Part shown: piece after piece, positions 1 to 8,339 of the stretch
Position numbering within the stretch: position 1 is the first letter of the stretch
How the letters are laid out: each line of letters starts with the position of its first letter
NCBI RefSeq assembly: GCF_018343535.1
Contig: NZ_JAGYPF010000004.1
Location: 331,666 to 395,665 of the forward strand
Direction: 5' to 3'
Length of the DNA stretch: 64,000 nt
DNA from: Neobacillus rhizophilus
GTDB lineage: Bacteria; Bacillota; Bacilli; Bacillales; Cytobacillaceae
Notes under the pieces: generated by a model
Database searches by the model: none
Told to the model about the DNA's origin: nothing
The model's input: the letters and a program-made list of their open reading frames with translations, nothing else
Position numbers and translations under genes: made by a program

Positions 1-1299
1 CAAACGGGATTATCGGCAAGTGATGTTGTTGGCCGCAAACATCGGGATTTAATAATCGAGGAAATCATCGACCAAACTGCCGAACTGCAGGTTTTTAAAG
101 AAGGCAAACCTAGTACCCAACTGACAAAACTCTATAATGGCAAAGAAGTTTTAGTAACCGCCATCCCGATTAAAAATAAACAGGAACAAATCATTAAAGT
201 TGTCAGTCAGATTTTGGACGTAACGGTATTAAACCAGCTCAAGGATGAAATTTTTCTATTAGAGCAGGAGCATGAGGAAATCACTCAGCAGCTGGAGGAA
301 CTAAAATCCAATAAAACCGCCATTCATTCCATTGTCGCCTACGACAAGAAAATGAAGAAAGTCTTTGACCGCGCCTTACGAGTCTCTCAGCATGATTCAA
401 CTGTCATTATATATGGGGAATCAGGAGTAGGGAAAGAGGTTGTTGTAAAATTAATTCATGAAAATAGTAATCGAAGCAGCCAGCCGCTGATTAAAGTGAA
501 TTGCGGGGCAATTCCCAATGATCTGTTAGAATCTGAACTATTCGGCTATGAATCTGGGGCGTTTACTGGAGCCAGCCCTAAGGGTAAGATTGGTTTATTT
601 GAACAGGCCGCTAAAGGGACCATTCTTTTAGATGAAATTGGCGAAATCCCCTTACACTTACAGGTCAAATTACTAAGGGTGCTGCAGGAATTTGAAATTA
701 CCAGGGTCGGCGGGACAAAGCCGATCAAAATTGACACCAGGGTGATCGCTGCAACTAATCAAAATCTGGAAGATTTAATCAAAAAAGGAGGATTTCGAAA
801 GGACCTCTATTATCGATTAAATATCATTCCGATTCATATTCCTCCGCTAAGGGAAAGACCAAATGATATCGTTCCATTAACCTATCACTTTATCAATAAC
901 ATCAGACAAAAATATGGCGTGAATAAGATTTTTTCAAAAGAAGTTTTGGATAGCTTTCAACGTTATCATTGGCCGGGAAACGTGCGAGAACTTCAAAACA
1001 TAGTTGAGCGGCTGTGCATTATGATTGAAAAACCGATCATTACTGCTGAGGACATTCGAAATGAATTGTTTATACCGCAACATAAAGAAAAAAAGCAGTC
1101 TGAACCCCAAAGGGAAATTGACAACATCATCACTAAGCCTAACAATTTAAAGTCCCTGAAAGAGCAAATGGAACATTATGAAAAACAGGTCATTGATCGT
1201 GCCTTGAAGAATTATCCCAGCATTCGTGCGGCAGCTAAAGCATTAGACGTCGATGCTTCCACGTTATCAAGGAAGGTACAAAAGTACTCTAATTTTTAA
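1..1299 (+). CDS. Sigma-54-dependent transcriptional activator (PAS, AAA+, Fis-type HTH), 5' end outside window
   Basis: The reading frame is open from base 1, so the gene starts upstream of the window; the first in-window ATG (214) is internal. The visible protein has the end of a PAS-like sensor region, a coiled-coil linker (about nt 235-310), then an AAA+ domain with Walker A GESGVGKE (about nt 415-440), the sigma-54-contact motif GAFTGA (about nt 559-576) and Walker B ILLDEIGE, then a Fis-type helix-turn-helix in the last 45 residues. GAFTGA is diagnostic of activators that remodel sigma-54 holoenzyme by ATP hydrolysis. The gene directly precedes a sigma-54 promoter and an acyl-CoA operon in the same orientation, so it is probably the activator of that operon, with the PAS domain sensing the substrate or an intermediate. 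The effector is unknown. Confidence 0.95.
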   Translation, partial: QTGLSASDVVGRKHRDLIIEEIIDQTAELQVFKEGKPSTQLTKLYNGKEVLVTAIPIKNKQEQIIKVVSQILDVTVLNQLKDEIFLLEQEHEEITQQLEELKSNKTAIHSIVAYDKKMKKVFDRALRVSQHDSTVIIYGESGVGKEVVVKLIHENSNRSSQPLIKVNCGAIPNDLLESELFGYESGAFTGASPKGKIGLFEQAAKGTILLDEIGEIPLHLQVKLLRVLQEFEITRVGGTKPIKIDTRVIAATNQNLEDLIKKGGFRKDLYYRLNIIPIHIPPLRERPNDIVPLTYHFINNIRQKYGVNKIFSKEVLDSFQRYHWPGNVRELQNIVERLCIMIEKPIITAEDIRNELFIPQHKEKKQSEPQREIDNIITKPNNLKSLKEQMEHYEKQVIDRALKNYPSIRAAAKALDVDASTLSRKVQKYSNF

Positions 1300-1347
1300 A
1301 AATAGTGCAAAAACGCAACGTGTTGCAATTTTGCACTATTTTTTTGT
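1300..1347 (+). terminator. Long hairpin after the activator; terminator and possible enhancer (UAS)
   Basis: Arms 1300-1312 and 1329-1341 are perfectly complementary, with an inner GCAAC (1315-1319) / GTTGC (1322-1326) pair, followed by a run of seven Ts. It would terminate the regulator transcript. The arms also carry TGCAAAA and TTTTGCA, resembling upstream activating sequences of Bacillus sigma-54 activators such as RocR. Its centre lies about 107 bp before the predicted sigma-54 start site, a normal enhancer distance. The terminator role is well supported; the UAS role is inference. Confidence 0.85.
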
Positions 1348-1399
1348 TGTGTTTTTGCATTACCGAGGGATTATAGCCTAAATAACCTGATTATTTAGT

Positions 1400-1416
1400 T
1401 TGGCACAGAAATTGCA
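1400..1416 (+). promoter_or_regulatory. Sigma-54 (SigL) -24/-12 promoter
   Basis: TTGGCAC (1400-1406) and TTGCA (1412-1416) place GG and GC exactly 10 bases apart, matching the sigma-54 consensus TGGCAC-N5-TTGCA. The predicted start site is near 1427. It follows the gene for a GAFTGA-type activator. Because the promoter contains the TTG at 1400, that codon cannot be the start of the downstream gene. Confidence 0.93.
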
Positions 1417-1447
1417 TTTTAAAAGAATAATGACAATGGGAGGAGCA

Positions 1448-2584
1448 ATGGAATTGATTCAGGAAGAGATTCATGTGGTTCGGCATTTTATCCGGTCTAT
1501 TGCAGAGGATTGCTTTCGTCCTGCAGCAAAAGATGTGGATCAACTTCAAAGAATACCGGACACCCACGTCAGGAAGTTAGCAGAAAATAGATTATTCGGA
1601 ACAAGTGTACCTACCAGTTTTGGCGGTGGCGGCCTATCACACTTGAATCAGTTGATCATTATTGAAGAGATTGCTCGCTGCTGCGGTTCAACATCCATAC
1701 TGTTGACGAATCAAGGAATGGTGATGAACCCTATTCTTCTAGGTGGTACGGAGGAGCAAAAAGTGAAGTATTTACCCCCTCTCACATCAGGTGATTTAAT
1801 AGGGGCGATTGGGATTACAGAAGAGGGAATCACCAGTGATCTTGAAACGGTTTATACGACAGCTGAGAAAATGGGCGATTATTATGTTTTGAATGGTAAA
1901 AAGTTATTCGTGTTTAACGCTGGGGTAGCAGACATTTACACGATTGTTGCAACAATGGACCCCAGAATAAAAAATGCAGGCATCACCTATTTTATTGTCG
2001 AGCAGGGAACACCCGGATTAACAGTGGGAAGAGAAACAGGGAAAATGGGTGTAAAAGGGATTCCAGCAAGAGAGGTTATTTTAGAAAATGTAAAAATTCA
2101 TCATTCACAGCTAATTGGAGGGGAGGGCAAAGGATTTAAAATTTTAAAAGAAACGCTTAATCGAACGAGATTAAATGTTGCGGCTCTAGCTTTGGGGATT
2201 GCACAAGGCGCTTATGAAGAGGCAATTAAGTATGCCCATAGATTTATGCGCTCTTCGAGGGAGAGTTTGAGATTTCATAATACCCAGCTGATGCTGGCTG
2301 AAATGGCTACAGATATTGAAGCGGCAAGAAGATTGCTTTACTACGGTGGAGAATTGCTGGAAAAAGGGTCAAGTGAAGTGGCAGGTGCAGCCTCTATGGC
2401 AAAGCTATTCTGTTCGAATGTCGCGGTGAAGGTGACTACGGATGCGGTTCAAATGCTAGAAGGCAGCGGCTATACCGAAGACTACCCGGTGGAAAGAATG
2501 TTGCGGGATGCGAAAATTACCCAGTTTTATGAAGGTTCAAATTTGATACAAAAGCTTGTCATTGCAAGACAGGTTTTACTATAA
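1448..2584 (+). CDS. Acyl-CoA dehydrogenase
   Basis: FAD-dependent alpha,beta-dehydrogenation of an acyl-CoA, with electrons passed to ETF. The protein (about 378 residues) has the usual ACAD layout: helical N-terminal domain, central beta domain with the substrate-binding stretch IGAIGITEEG, and a helical C-terminal domain ending in GSGYTEDYPVERMLRDAKITQFYEGSN, where the catalytic glutamate region of short-chain enzymes lies. The frame is open back to a TTG at 1400, but that overlaps the sigma-54 promoter. ATG 1448, preceded by GGGAGGAG, is the likely start; 1430 and 1436 are alternatives. It is the first gene of the operon. Substrate chain length cannot be read from sequence. Confidence 0.93.
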   Translation: MELIQEEIHVVRHFIRSIAEDCFRPAAKDVDQLQRIPDTHVRKLAENRLFGTSVPTSFGGGGLSHLNQLIIIEEIARCCGSTSILLTNQGMVMNPILLGGTEEQKVKYLPPLTSGDLIGAIGITEEGITSDLETVYTTAEKMGDYYVLNGKKLFVFNAGVADIYTIVATMDPRIKNAGITYFIVEQGTPGLTVGRETGKMGVKGIPAREVILENVKIHHSQLIGGEGKGFKILKETLNRTRLNVAALALGIAQGAYEEAIKYAHRFMRSSRESLRFHNTQLMLAEMATDIEAARRLLYYGGELLEKGSSEVAGAASMAKLFCSNVAVKVTTDAVQMLEGSGYTEDYPVERMLRDAKITQFYEGSNLIQKLVIARQVLL

Positions 2585-2618
2585 ACATAGTTAATAGATG
2601 AATAGGGAGGAAAAAAGC

Positions 2619-3794
2619 ATGTCAAAAAGAGATGCAGTGATCGTATCAGCCGTAAGAACTCCGATTGGAAGGCAGGGCGGGGCATTAGCAAGCCTGAATG
2701 CCCATGAATTTGGTGCAGTGGTGATAAAGGAAGCGCTAAATCGAGCAGGTGTTAACGCGAATCAAATTGATGATGTTATTTTTGGAAATGTGTTAAGCGG
2801 TGGCGGAAACATTGCTAGGTTAACAGCCCTGCAAACGGGACTTTCTCTTGAAATTCCTGGTTTAACCATTGACCGTCAGTGCGGGTCTGGTATCAATGCC
2901 GTTGTTTTAGCTGCCCAGGCGATTAATGCCGGAGCAGGAGATATTTATGTGGCGGGTGGAACAGAAAGCATGAGCAGAGCTCCATATTTAATGGATCGCC
3001 CTACAAAAGCATATAGTGCAGCGCCTCCAAGTTTTCGTAAATCGCAGCTTTCACCAAAGGAAATCGGTGATCCGCCAATGGGAATCACGGCTGAAAACCT
3101 TGTAAAAAAATATAATATTTCTAGAGAAGAACAGGATGCCTATTCATTAAGAAGCCAGCAAAGAATGGCAGCCGCCATGGAACAAGAATTCTTTAAACAA
3201 CAAATTGTGCCAATTGAGATTCCTGTAAGAAAAGGGCAGCCGATCACAGTTGGAGTGGATGAGCATCCGAGACCATCTACGACGCTTGAAGGATTAGCTA
3301 AATTACCGCCAGCCTTCCTTGAAGGTGGAACAGTGACAGCCGGAAGCAGTTCAGGACTCAATGATGCGGCCAGCGCATTAGTGATCATGTCCCGTGAAAA
3401 GGCTGAAGAATTAGGCTTAAAGCCGCTGGCAGTTGTTCGTGACGCTGCGGTAAGCGGTGTGGACCCTAATATTATGGGAATTGGTCCGGTACCGGCAACT
3501 AGAAAGCTATTACAACGGACAGGATTAAAGATTGATGATTTTGATTTAGTAGAACTGAATGAAGCGTTTGCTGCTCAGGTTCTTGCCTGCAACCTTGAGC
3601 TTGAAATCGACGAAGCAAAGCTTAATGTTAACGGCGGGGCTATTGCGCACGGGCATCCACTCGGTGCAACGGGAGCAATTCTGATGACGAAAGCCGTTTA
3701 CGAATTACAAAGAACAAATAAACAGCGGGCTTTAATTACCGCCTGTATTGGCGGCGGCCAAGGCATTGCAGCGCTGATTGAGCGAGAAGGATAA
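2619..3794 (+). CDS. Thiolase (acetyl-CoA C-acyltransferase)
   Basis: Thiolytic cleavage of 3-ketoacyl-CoA to acetyl-CoA and a shortened acyl-CoA, or the reverse condensation. The nucleophile motif DRQCGSGINAV, the GGTESMSRAPY motif, NEAFAAQ, the histidine motif NGGAIAHGHPLGATGA and the C-terminal CIGGGQG cysteine motif are all present, and the length (391 residues) is normal. ATG 2619 is chosen because AGGGAGG lies 8 bases before it; the in-frame ATG at 2598 has no ribosome binding site. Second gene of the sigma-54 operon, 34 bases after the acyl-CoA dehydrogenase. It should catalyse the last step of the beta-oxidation spiral encoded here. Confidence 0.95.
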   Translation: MSKRDAVIVSAVRTPIGRQGGALASLNAHEFGAVVIKEALNRAGVNANQIDDVIFGNVLSGGGNIARLTALQTGLSLEIPGLTIDRQCGSGINAVVLAAQAINAGAGDIYVAGGTESMSRAPYLMDRPTKAYSAAPPSFRKSQLSPKEIGDPPMGITAENLVKKYNISREEQDAYSLRSQQRMAAAMEQEFFKQQIVPIEIPVRKGQPITVGVDEHPRPSTTLEGLAKLPPAFLEGGTVTAGSSSGLNDAASALVIMSREKAEELGLKPLAVVRDAAVSGVDPNIMGIGPVPATRKLLQRTGLKIDDFDLVELNEAFAAQVLACNLELEIDEAKLNVNGGAIAHGHPLGATGAILMTKAVYELQRTNKQRALITACIGGGQGIAALIEREG

Positions 3795-3822
3795 GAAAGT
3801 TTGTTTTTTGAATATTGCCAAA

Positions 3823-3840
3823 GTACTAACCGGTTAGTAC
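3823..3840. promoter_or_regulatory. 18-bp perfect palindrome, candidate TetR-type operator
   Basis: GTACTAACCGGTTAGTAC is a perfect 18-bp palindrome that ends just before the GGAAGGAG ribosome binding site of the third operon gene. Its ACCGGT-centred form resembles operators of TetR-family repressors of fatty-acid and phenylacetate metabolism. It could block an internal promoter, elongation or translation. No matching regulator gene is next to it. The palindrome is observed; the operator role is inference. Confidence 0.6.
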
Positions 3841-3857
3841 CGGAAGGAGTGAAATAA

Positions 3858-4745
3858 TTGAATATACAGGATGTTAAACATATTTCGGTGTTAGGTGCAG
3901 GGTCAATGGGACACCAAATTGCCATGTTATGCGCGTTAGGCGGATTTTCAACAACGATCTACGATATCCAGGAAAAGGCGTTGGAACAAGCAAAGGAAGC
4001 CCTCGATTTTCAAATGGGAAAATGGGTTCAAAAAGGGAAAATCAGTCAGGAAGGTTTGGATCAGGCCTTCGCCCGTTTATCGTTTACTACTAATTTGGAG
4101 GGTGCGGTAGGGAATACAGACTTTGTCATTGAGGCGGTTGTTGAAAAGCTAGATGTCAAACGTGAGCTTTTCGCTGTTGTTGATCGTTTGGCACCACCTC
4201 ATGCCATTTTAGCATCCAATAGCTCCACTATTGCTAGTTCAAAAATTGCCGATGTAACTAGGAGGCCGGAGAAAGTCTGCAATATGCACTTCTTCTTTCC
4301 AGCTTTAGTGATGGATTGTGTCGAGGTGGTTATGAGTGAAACCACATCTGAAGAAACGGCTGCTGTCACATTGGCTGTTTGTGAAAAAATCAATCGTACA
4401 GGCGTTTTGCTGCGCAAGGAAACATGGGGCTTTATAGCCAACCGTCTGTTGTTTGCCTTAAACAACGAGGCGCTTAAGCTGTATGAGGAAGGAATCTGCG
4501 ATTATAAAGACATTGATACAATAGTCAAAAAAGCATTAAACCACCCGATGGGTCCCTTTGAGCTAATGGACTTATCCGGCATTGATGTCGGCTACTATGC
4601 ACTGGCGGAAAAATATAAAGAAACAGGCAATGAAGAGGATAAGCCGTCTGCAAGCCTGGAAGAAAAAGTGAAGGCTGGGACTCTTGGCCGGAAAACCGGC
4701 AAGGGCTGGTATGAATACGAAAAAACAGGGGTGAAGGCAAAGTGA
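3858..4745 (+). CDS. 3-hydroxybutyryl-CoA dehydrogenase
   Basis: NAD-dependent oxidation of 3-hydroxyacyl-CoA to 3-ketoacyl-CoA. The N-terminal Rossmann motif is VLGAGSMGHQIA, followed by SNSSTIASSKIA and the catalytic region NMHFFFPALVMDCVEV, and a C-terminal helical domain with NHPMGPFELMDLSGIDVG and LGRKTGKGWYEYE. The length of 295 residues is near the usual 280-290. The start is TTG 3858 after GGAAGGAG. It overlaps the next gene by 4 bases, so the two are translationally coupled. Together with the thiolase and hydratase it completes the hydratase-dehydrogenase-thiolase sequence. Confidence 0.95.
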   Translation: MNIQDVKHISVLGAGSMGHQIAMLCALGGFSTTIYDIQEKALEQAKEALDFQMGKWVQKGKISQEGLDQAFARLSFTTNLEGAVGNTDFVIEAVVEKLDVKRELFAVVDRLAPPHAILASNSSTIASSKIADVTRRPEKVCNMHFFFPALVMDCVEVVMSETTSEETAAVTLAVCEKINRTGVLLRKETWGFIANRLLFALNNEALKLYEEGICDYKDIDTIVKKALNHPMGPFELMDLSGIDVGYYALAEKYKETGNEEDKPSASLEEKVKAGTLGRKTGKGWYEYEKTGVKAK

Positions 4746-5524
4746 ATACGCAATTAGTCAAACTGGAAAAAAACGATCATATTGCAATTGTGACGATTGA
4801 TAATCCGCCGCTAAATGTTTTAAGCGGGCAGGTAACCAGTGAGTTAAAGGCTGTCTTTGATGATATTGCCAGCGATAACGACATTGTCGTGGCCATCTTG
4901 ACGGGCGCCGGCAGCCGGGCGTTTATGGCGGGAGCAGATATTAAGGAGTTCCCTCAATCCATTGGCAAAGCAGGCATGAAGGACCGAGTTTTGGAGCAGC
5001 ATGCCGTCTTTAACCAAATCGATTTCCTGCCAAAGCCGACGATTGCTGTCTTAAATGGCCTGACCTTCGGCGGCGGCTGTGAGCTTGCCATCACTTGTGA
5101 CATCCGGATTGCCGAAGAACATGCACAGCTTGGCCTGCCGGAAATCAAATTGGGAATCTTCCCAGGCGGAGGAGGCACCCAGCGTCTTCCGAGAATAGTA
5201 GGAGAGGCAAAAGCGAAAGAGCTCATGTTTGTCGGCGACCCCATTTCGGCACATGAAGCGGTGAAGCTTGGACTCGTGAACAAAGTTGTCGCAACAGGAC
5301 AAGGAATGAACGCGGCGCTGGCGATGGCCAAGAAAATCAGCGGGTATTCTCTGCAGGCCCTATCTCGGATTAAAAAGGCGGTAGATGAAGGAACAAATAT
5401 GGAATTCCATGCCGGAATCGAGAGAGAAGCTGAACTGTTTGGAGAGGTCTTTTTAACAGAAGATGTGAAAGAGGGAGTTTCAGCATTTATTGAAAAAAGA
5501 AAGCCCGTATTTGCCCATAAATAA
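4742..5524 (+). CDS. Enoyl-CoA hydratase/isomerase family protein
   Basis: Crotonase-fold enzyme of 260 residues, expected to hydrate trans-2-enoyl-CoA to 3-hydroxyacyl-CoA. Visible motifs are the CoA/oxyanion segment AGSRAFMAGADIKEF, the second oxyanion segment LTFGGGCELAITCDIRIA and the catalytic-glutamate segment LGLPEIKLGIFPGGGGTQRLPR, where both acidic residues of classical hydratases appear. The start is GTG 4742, inside the stop of the preceding dehydrogenase gene, with GGGGTGA upstream. A role as isomerase rather than hydratase cannot be excluded from sequence alone. Confidence 0.93.
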   Translation: MNTQLVKLEKNDHIAIVTIDNPPLNVLSGQVTSELKAVFDDIASDNDIVVAILTGAGSRAFMAGADIKEFPQSIGKAGMKDRVLEQHAVFNQIDFLPKPTIAVLNGLTFGGGCELAITCDIRIAEEHAQLGLPEIKLGIFPGGGGTQRLPRIVGEAKAKELMFVGDPISAHEAVKLGLVNKVVATGQGMNAALAMAKKISGYSLQALSRIKKAVDEGTNMEFHAGIEREAELFGEVFLTEDVKEGVSAFIEKRKPVFAHK

Positions 5525-5613
5525 AATGGGTAACAATGAACATGCCAGCACTCGATTCAGGTCTATTGTACAATCTTAAATTTATCTAAAAACATGAAAA
5601 GGGGATGGATAGG

Positions 5614-6849
5614 ATGAATTTTTCATATTCTGAAAAGGTTGTTAACTTGCAAAAGAGAGTTATTATGTTTATGGAGGAGCATGTTTACCCAAATGAAAAG
5701 TTATATAAGGAGCAGCTGAATCAACAGGAATCACGCTGGTCTGATATTCCTCCGATTTTGCAAGAACTGAAACAAAAGGCAAAAGCGGAAGGTTTATGGA
5801 ATTTGTTCTTGCCTGAAAGTGAGTATGGGGCAGGATTAACCAATCTGGAATATGCACCGCTTTGTGAGATTATGGGGAGATCCGTCATTGGACCGGAAGT
5901 ATTTAATTGCAGCGCACCAGATACAGGAAACATGGAAGTTCTTGTTCGTTATGGGACGGAAGCGCAAAAGAAACAATGGCTTGAACCGCTTTTGGCCGGC
6001 GAGATTCGTTCCTGTTTTTCGATGACAGAGCCAGATGTGGCTTCCAGTGACGCAACCAATATTGAAACAAGCATTATCAGAGATGGTGATGAATATGTCA
6101 TCAATGGCAGGAAATGGTGGTCTTCAGGAGCTGGGGATCCTCGCTGCAAGATTGCGATTGTGATGGGGAAAAATGATCCTAACGCAAAGTTGCATGAACA
6201 GCAGTCTATGATTCTCGTACCATTAAACACACCAGGTGTGAAGATTGAACGAATCCTGCCGGTGTTTGGGTATGATGATGCCCCTCATGGACACGCGGAA
6301 ATTGTCTATGAAAATGTCCGGGTGCCAGCTGAGAATATGCTATGGGAAGAAGGAAAAGGATTCGCGATTGCCCAAGGGCGGCTTGGACCGGGCAGGATTC
6401 ATCATTGCATGAGATTAATCGGCCTGGCAGAACGTGCACTTGAAGACCTCACCAAGCGCGTGCTAAACCGGACTGCTTTTGGTAAAAAAATTGCGGAGCA
6501 GGGTGTTGTTCAAGAGTGGATTGCAGAATCAAGAATTGAAATAGAGCAAGCACGTTTATTGACATTGAAAGCGGCCTATATGATGGACACAGTTGGAAAT
6601 AAAGAAGCGAAAGCCGAAATTGCGATGATTAAAGTGGTTGCACCAAATATGGCACTAAAAGTCCTTGACCGTGCGATTCAAGCTTTTGGCGCTGCCGGCG
6701 TAAGTGATGATTTCACGCTTGCCTATCATTGGGCACAGGCACGTACATTAAGACTCGCCGATGGTCCTGATGAAGTACACCGCCGTCAGATTGCTAGATT
6801 GGAACTTAAAAAATATCAAACTCCAGAATTATCGGCAGTCCGGAGTTAA
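5614..6849 (+). CDS. ACAD10/11-like acyl-CoA dehydrogenase family protein
   Basis: Protein of 411 residues with a full ACAD fold, but closest in pattern to the ACAD10/ACAD11 branch: a flavin-domain segment [18 protein letters not shown], then [21 protein letters not shown], and a C-terminal segment [39 protein letters not shown]. In animals this domain is fused to an APH-type kinase; here the kinase is the next gene. In bacterial levulinate catabolism an ACAD-like protein of this kind (LvaC) acts with a kinase (LvaA) to convert a 4-hydroxyacyl-CoA into a 3-hydroxyacyl-CoA. ATG 5614 has AAGGGG 9 bases before it; the ATG at 5605 is too close to that site. Family assignment is firm; the 4-hydroxyacid role is inference. 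Confidence 0.9.
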   Translation: MNFSYSEKVVNLQKRVIMFMEEHVYPNEKLYKEQLNQQESRWSDIPPILQELKQKAKAEGLWNLFLPESEYGAGLTNLEYAPLCEIMGRSVIGPEVFNCSAPDTGNMEVLVRYGTEAQKKQWLEPLLAGEIRSCFSMTEPDVASSDATNIETSIIRDGDEYVINGRKWWSSGAGDPRCKIAIVMGKNDPNAKLHEQQSMILVPLNTPGVKIERILPVFGYDDAPHGHAEIVYENVRVPAENMLWEEGKGFAIAQGRLGPGRIHHCMRLIGLAERALEDLTKRVLNRTAFGKKIAEQGVVQEWIAESRIEIEQARLLTLKAAYMMDTVGNKEAKAEIAMIKVVAPNMALKVLDRAIQAFGAAGVSDDFTLAYHWAQARTLRLADGPDEVHRRQIARLELKKYQTPELSAVRS

Positions 6850-6861
6850 AAACAATACCCA

Positions 6862-6910
6862 ATGTTCAGGTAATGAGAGGTCAGTCCTCCATTGCCTGAA
6901 CATTTTTTTA
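6862..6910 (+). terminator. Hairpin with T-run between ACAD10/11-like gene and kinase
   Basis: Arms 6862-6875 and 6890-6903 pair over 14 bases with one G-U, an inner GAGG/CCTC pair extends the stem, and seven Ts follow. This is a good intrinsic terminator only 18 bases before the kinase start, so the kinase may be expressed by read-through at a lower level. Confidence 0.8.
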
Positions 6911-6927
6911 GAATGGAGTGGAAAGAA

Positions 6928-7995
6928 ATGAAGGAAACCTTTCGTGACACGATTGATGTGAGAAAAGGGGAGGAGCTCGATCAAGAGAAGCTGCAAAAGT
7001 TTATTCATGAACATATCGAGGACGCCCCTGCGGGTAAATTGGAGATTGAACAATTTGGTGCAGGTCAATCCAATCTGACCTATTTAATACGAGTTGGTGA
7101 ATGGGAGGCTGTGCTGCGGCGGCCGCCGCACGGACCTGTTGCCCCAAAAGCCCATGATATGGAGCGGGAATATACGATTTTATCGAATGTGCACCCGATC
7201 TTTTCAACTGCGCCAAAGCCGTATATTTTTTCCAATGATCACTCCATTGTCGGCAGTCCTTTTTTTATCATGGAAAGAAGAAAAGGGTTGGTGTTAGATA
7301 AAGAGTTCCCAACGCATGTTCCCTATCATCCTGGTTTAGGGAGAAAAATATCGGAAATCATGGTCGATCAATTGGTAGAACTGCATCAGGTCGATTACAC
7401 GAAAACAGAATTACTAAACATCTCAAGGCCGGAAGGTTTTATGGAGCGGCAGACTGGCGGCTGGATTAAACGGTATGAAAATGCAAAAACGGAAGAGGTT
7501 CCCGGTGTTAAGGAGTTAACTTCATGGCTGCAAAAAAACATCCCTGTTTCCCCTAAACCTACCATCATTCAATATGATTATAAATTGAATAATGCGATGT
7601 TTTCGGAGGATTTTCGTGTGATGACCGGTTTGTTTGATTGGGAAATGGCAACAATCGGCGATCCGCTCGCAGATGTTGGGGTTGCCTTATGTTACTGGCT
7701 GGAATCCGGCGACCCTGATGAATTAAAAGGAGGGGCAGGAAACCAACCCATTACAGCAAAAGAAGGCTTCTATACTCGCAGAGAATTTTTAGAAAGGTAT
7801 GCGAAGAAAAGCGGTATTGACGTTTCCAATATCCCTTATTATCTTACCTTCTCGTACTTCAAATTGGCGGTCATAGCCCAGCAAATCTATTACCGGTACT
7901 TCAAAGGACAGACCCATGATGAGAGATTTGCACGGATGAATCGAGCAGCTGCTAGCTATATTGAATTTGCCTTGTTGTCAACTAAAGGGCTTTAG
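6928..7995 (+). CDS. APH-fold phosphotransferase family protein (ACAD10/11 kinase-domain type, LvaA-like)
   Basis: Kinase-like protein of 355 residues. A glycine-rich nucleotide segment FGAGQSNLTYLI is followed by VLRRPPHGPVAPKAHDMEREY, which matches the kinase half of ACAD10/11 and its bacterial relatives. The catalytic loop is QYDYKLNN (Asp and Asn conserved; the usual HG before Asp is QY) and the metal-binding motif is DWEMATIGDPLADVG. Known members phosphorylate the 4-hydroxyl of 4-hydroxyacyl-CoA rather than aminoglycosides. ATG 6928 is preceded by TGGAG at good spacing; the ATG at 6892 lies inside the terminator hairpin. Last gene of the operon. Confidence 0.88.
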   Translation: MKETFRDTIDVRKGEELDQEKLQKFIHEHIEDAPAGKLEIEQFGAGQSNLTYLIRVGEWEAVLRRPPHGPVAPKAHDMEREYTILSNVHPIFSTAPKPYIFSNDHSIVGSPFFIMERRKGLVLDKEFPTHVPYHPGLGRKISEIMVDQLVELHQVDYTKTELLNISRPEGFMERQTGGWIKRYENAKTEEVPGVKELTSWLQKNIPVSPKPTIIQYDYKLNNAMFSEDFRVMTGLFDWEMATIGDPLADVGVALCYWLESGDPDELKGGAGNQPITAKEGFYTRREFLERYAKKSGIDVSNIPYYLTFSYFKLAVIAQQIYYRYFKGQTHDERFARMNRAAASYIEFALLSTKGL

Positions 7996-7999
7996 GAAT

Positions 8000-8092
8000 G
8001 ATGCATGGGGACGGTTCTCTTGCCTCAAAATGATTGTGGGATTTGGGACGGTCCTGGTGTCCCAAAGGTACCATGAAATCCGTCCCTATGGC
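8000..8092. repeat. GGGACGGTTC REP-like element, paired copy
   Basis: ATGCATGGGGACGGTTCTC (8000-8018) is answered by CCGTCCCTATGGCAT (8080-8094), with an extra GGGACGGT at 8045, giving an imperfect inverted pair followed by Ts. The GGGACGGTTC core recurs at 13.1, 13.9, 17.3, 37.7, 39.0, 39.5 and 62.0 kb. Confidence 0.75.
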
Positions 8093-8157
8093 ATTTTTTT
8101 TAGGCTATTTTCTAAAAGATTGTCGCTAATAAGAATTCGCAATTAAAGAAATAGAAA

Positions 8158-8230
8158 TCGCAAATAAAAGGGGGGATTTCGCAAATAAAAGGGTTAGTTT
8201 CGCAAATAAAACTCGTAAAATCAAATAAGG
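8158..8230 (+). repeat. 21-bp tandem repeat, core TCGCAAATAAAA
   Basis: Three units of exactly 21 bp start at 8158, 8179 and 8200, with a decayed fourth at 8221. Units share TCGCAAATAAAA and then carry either a GGG(N)TTAGTT/GGGGGATT tail or a CTCGTAAAA tail. The same family is present in the opposite orientation at 46882-47026. Confidence 0.85.
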
Positions 8231-8339
8231 GTGCTGGTTGCACAAAAAGCTTCGGAAAATCCTCTTAAAAAGTGTAATATTACTCTTTGTTACGCCGATT
8301 CTATAGAAAGAAACAACAATATTTACGAAAACAGCCTTT

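Noticed and set aside
1400..1447. TTG 1400 as start of the first operon gene
   Set aside because: It lies inside the sigma-54 promoter, upstream of the predicted transcript start.
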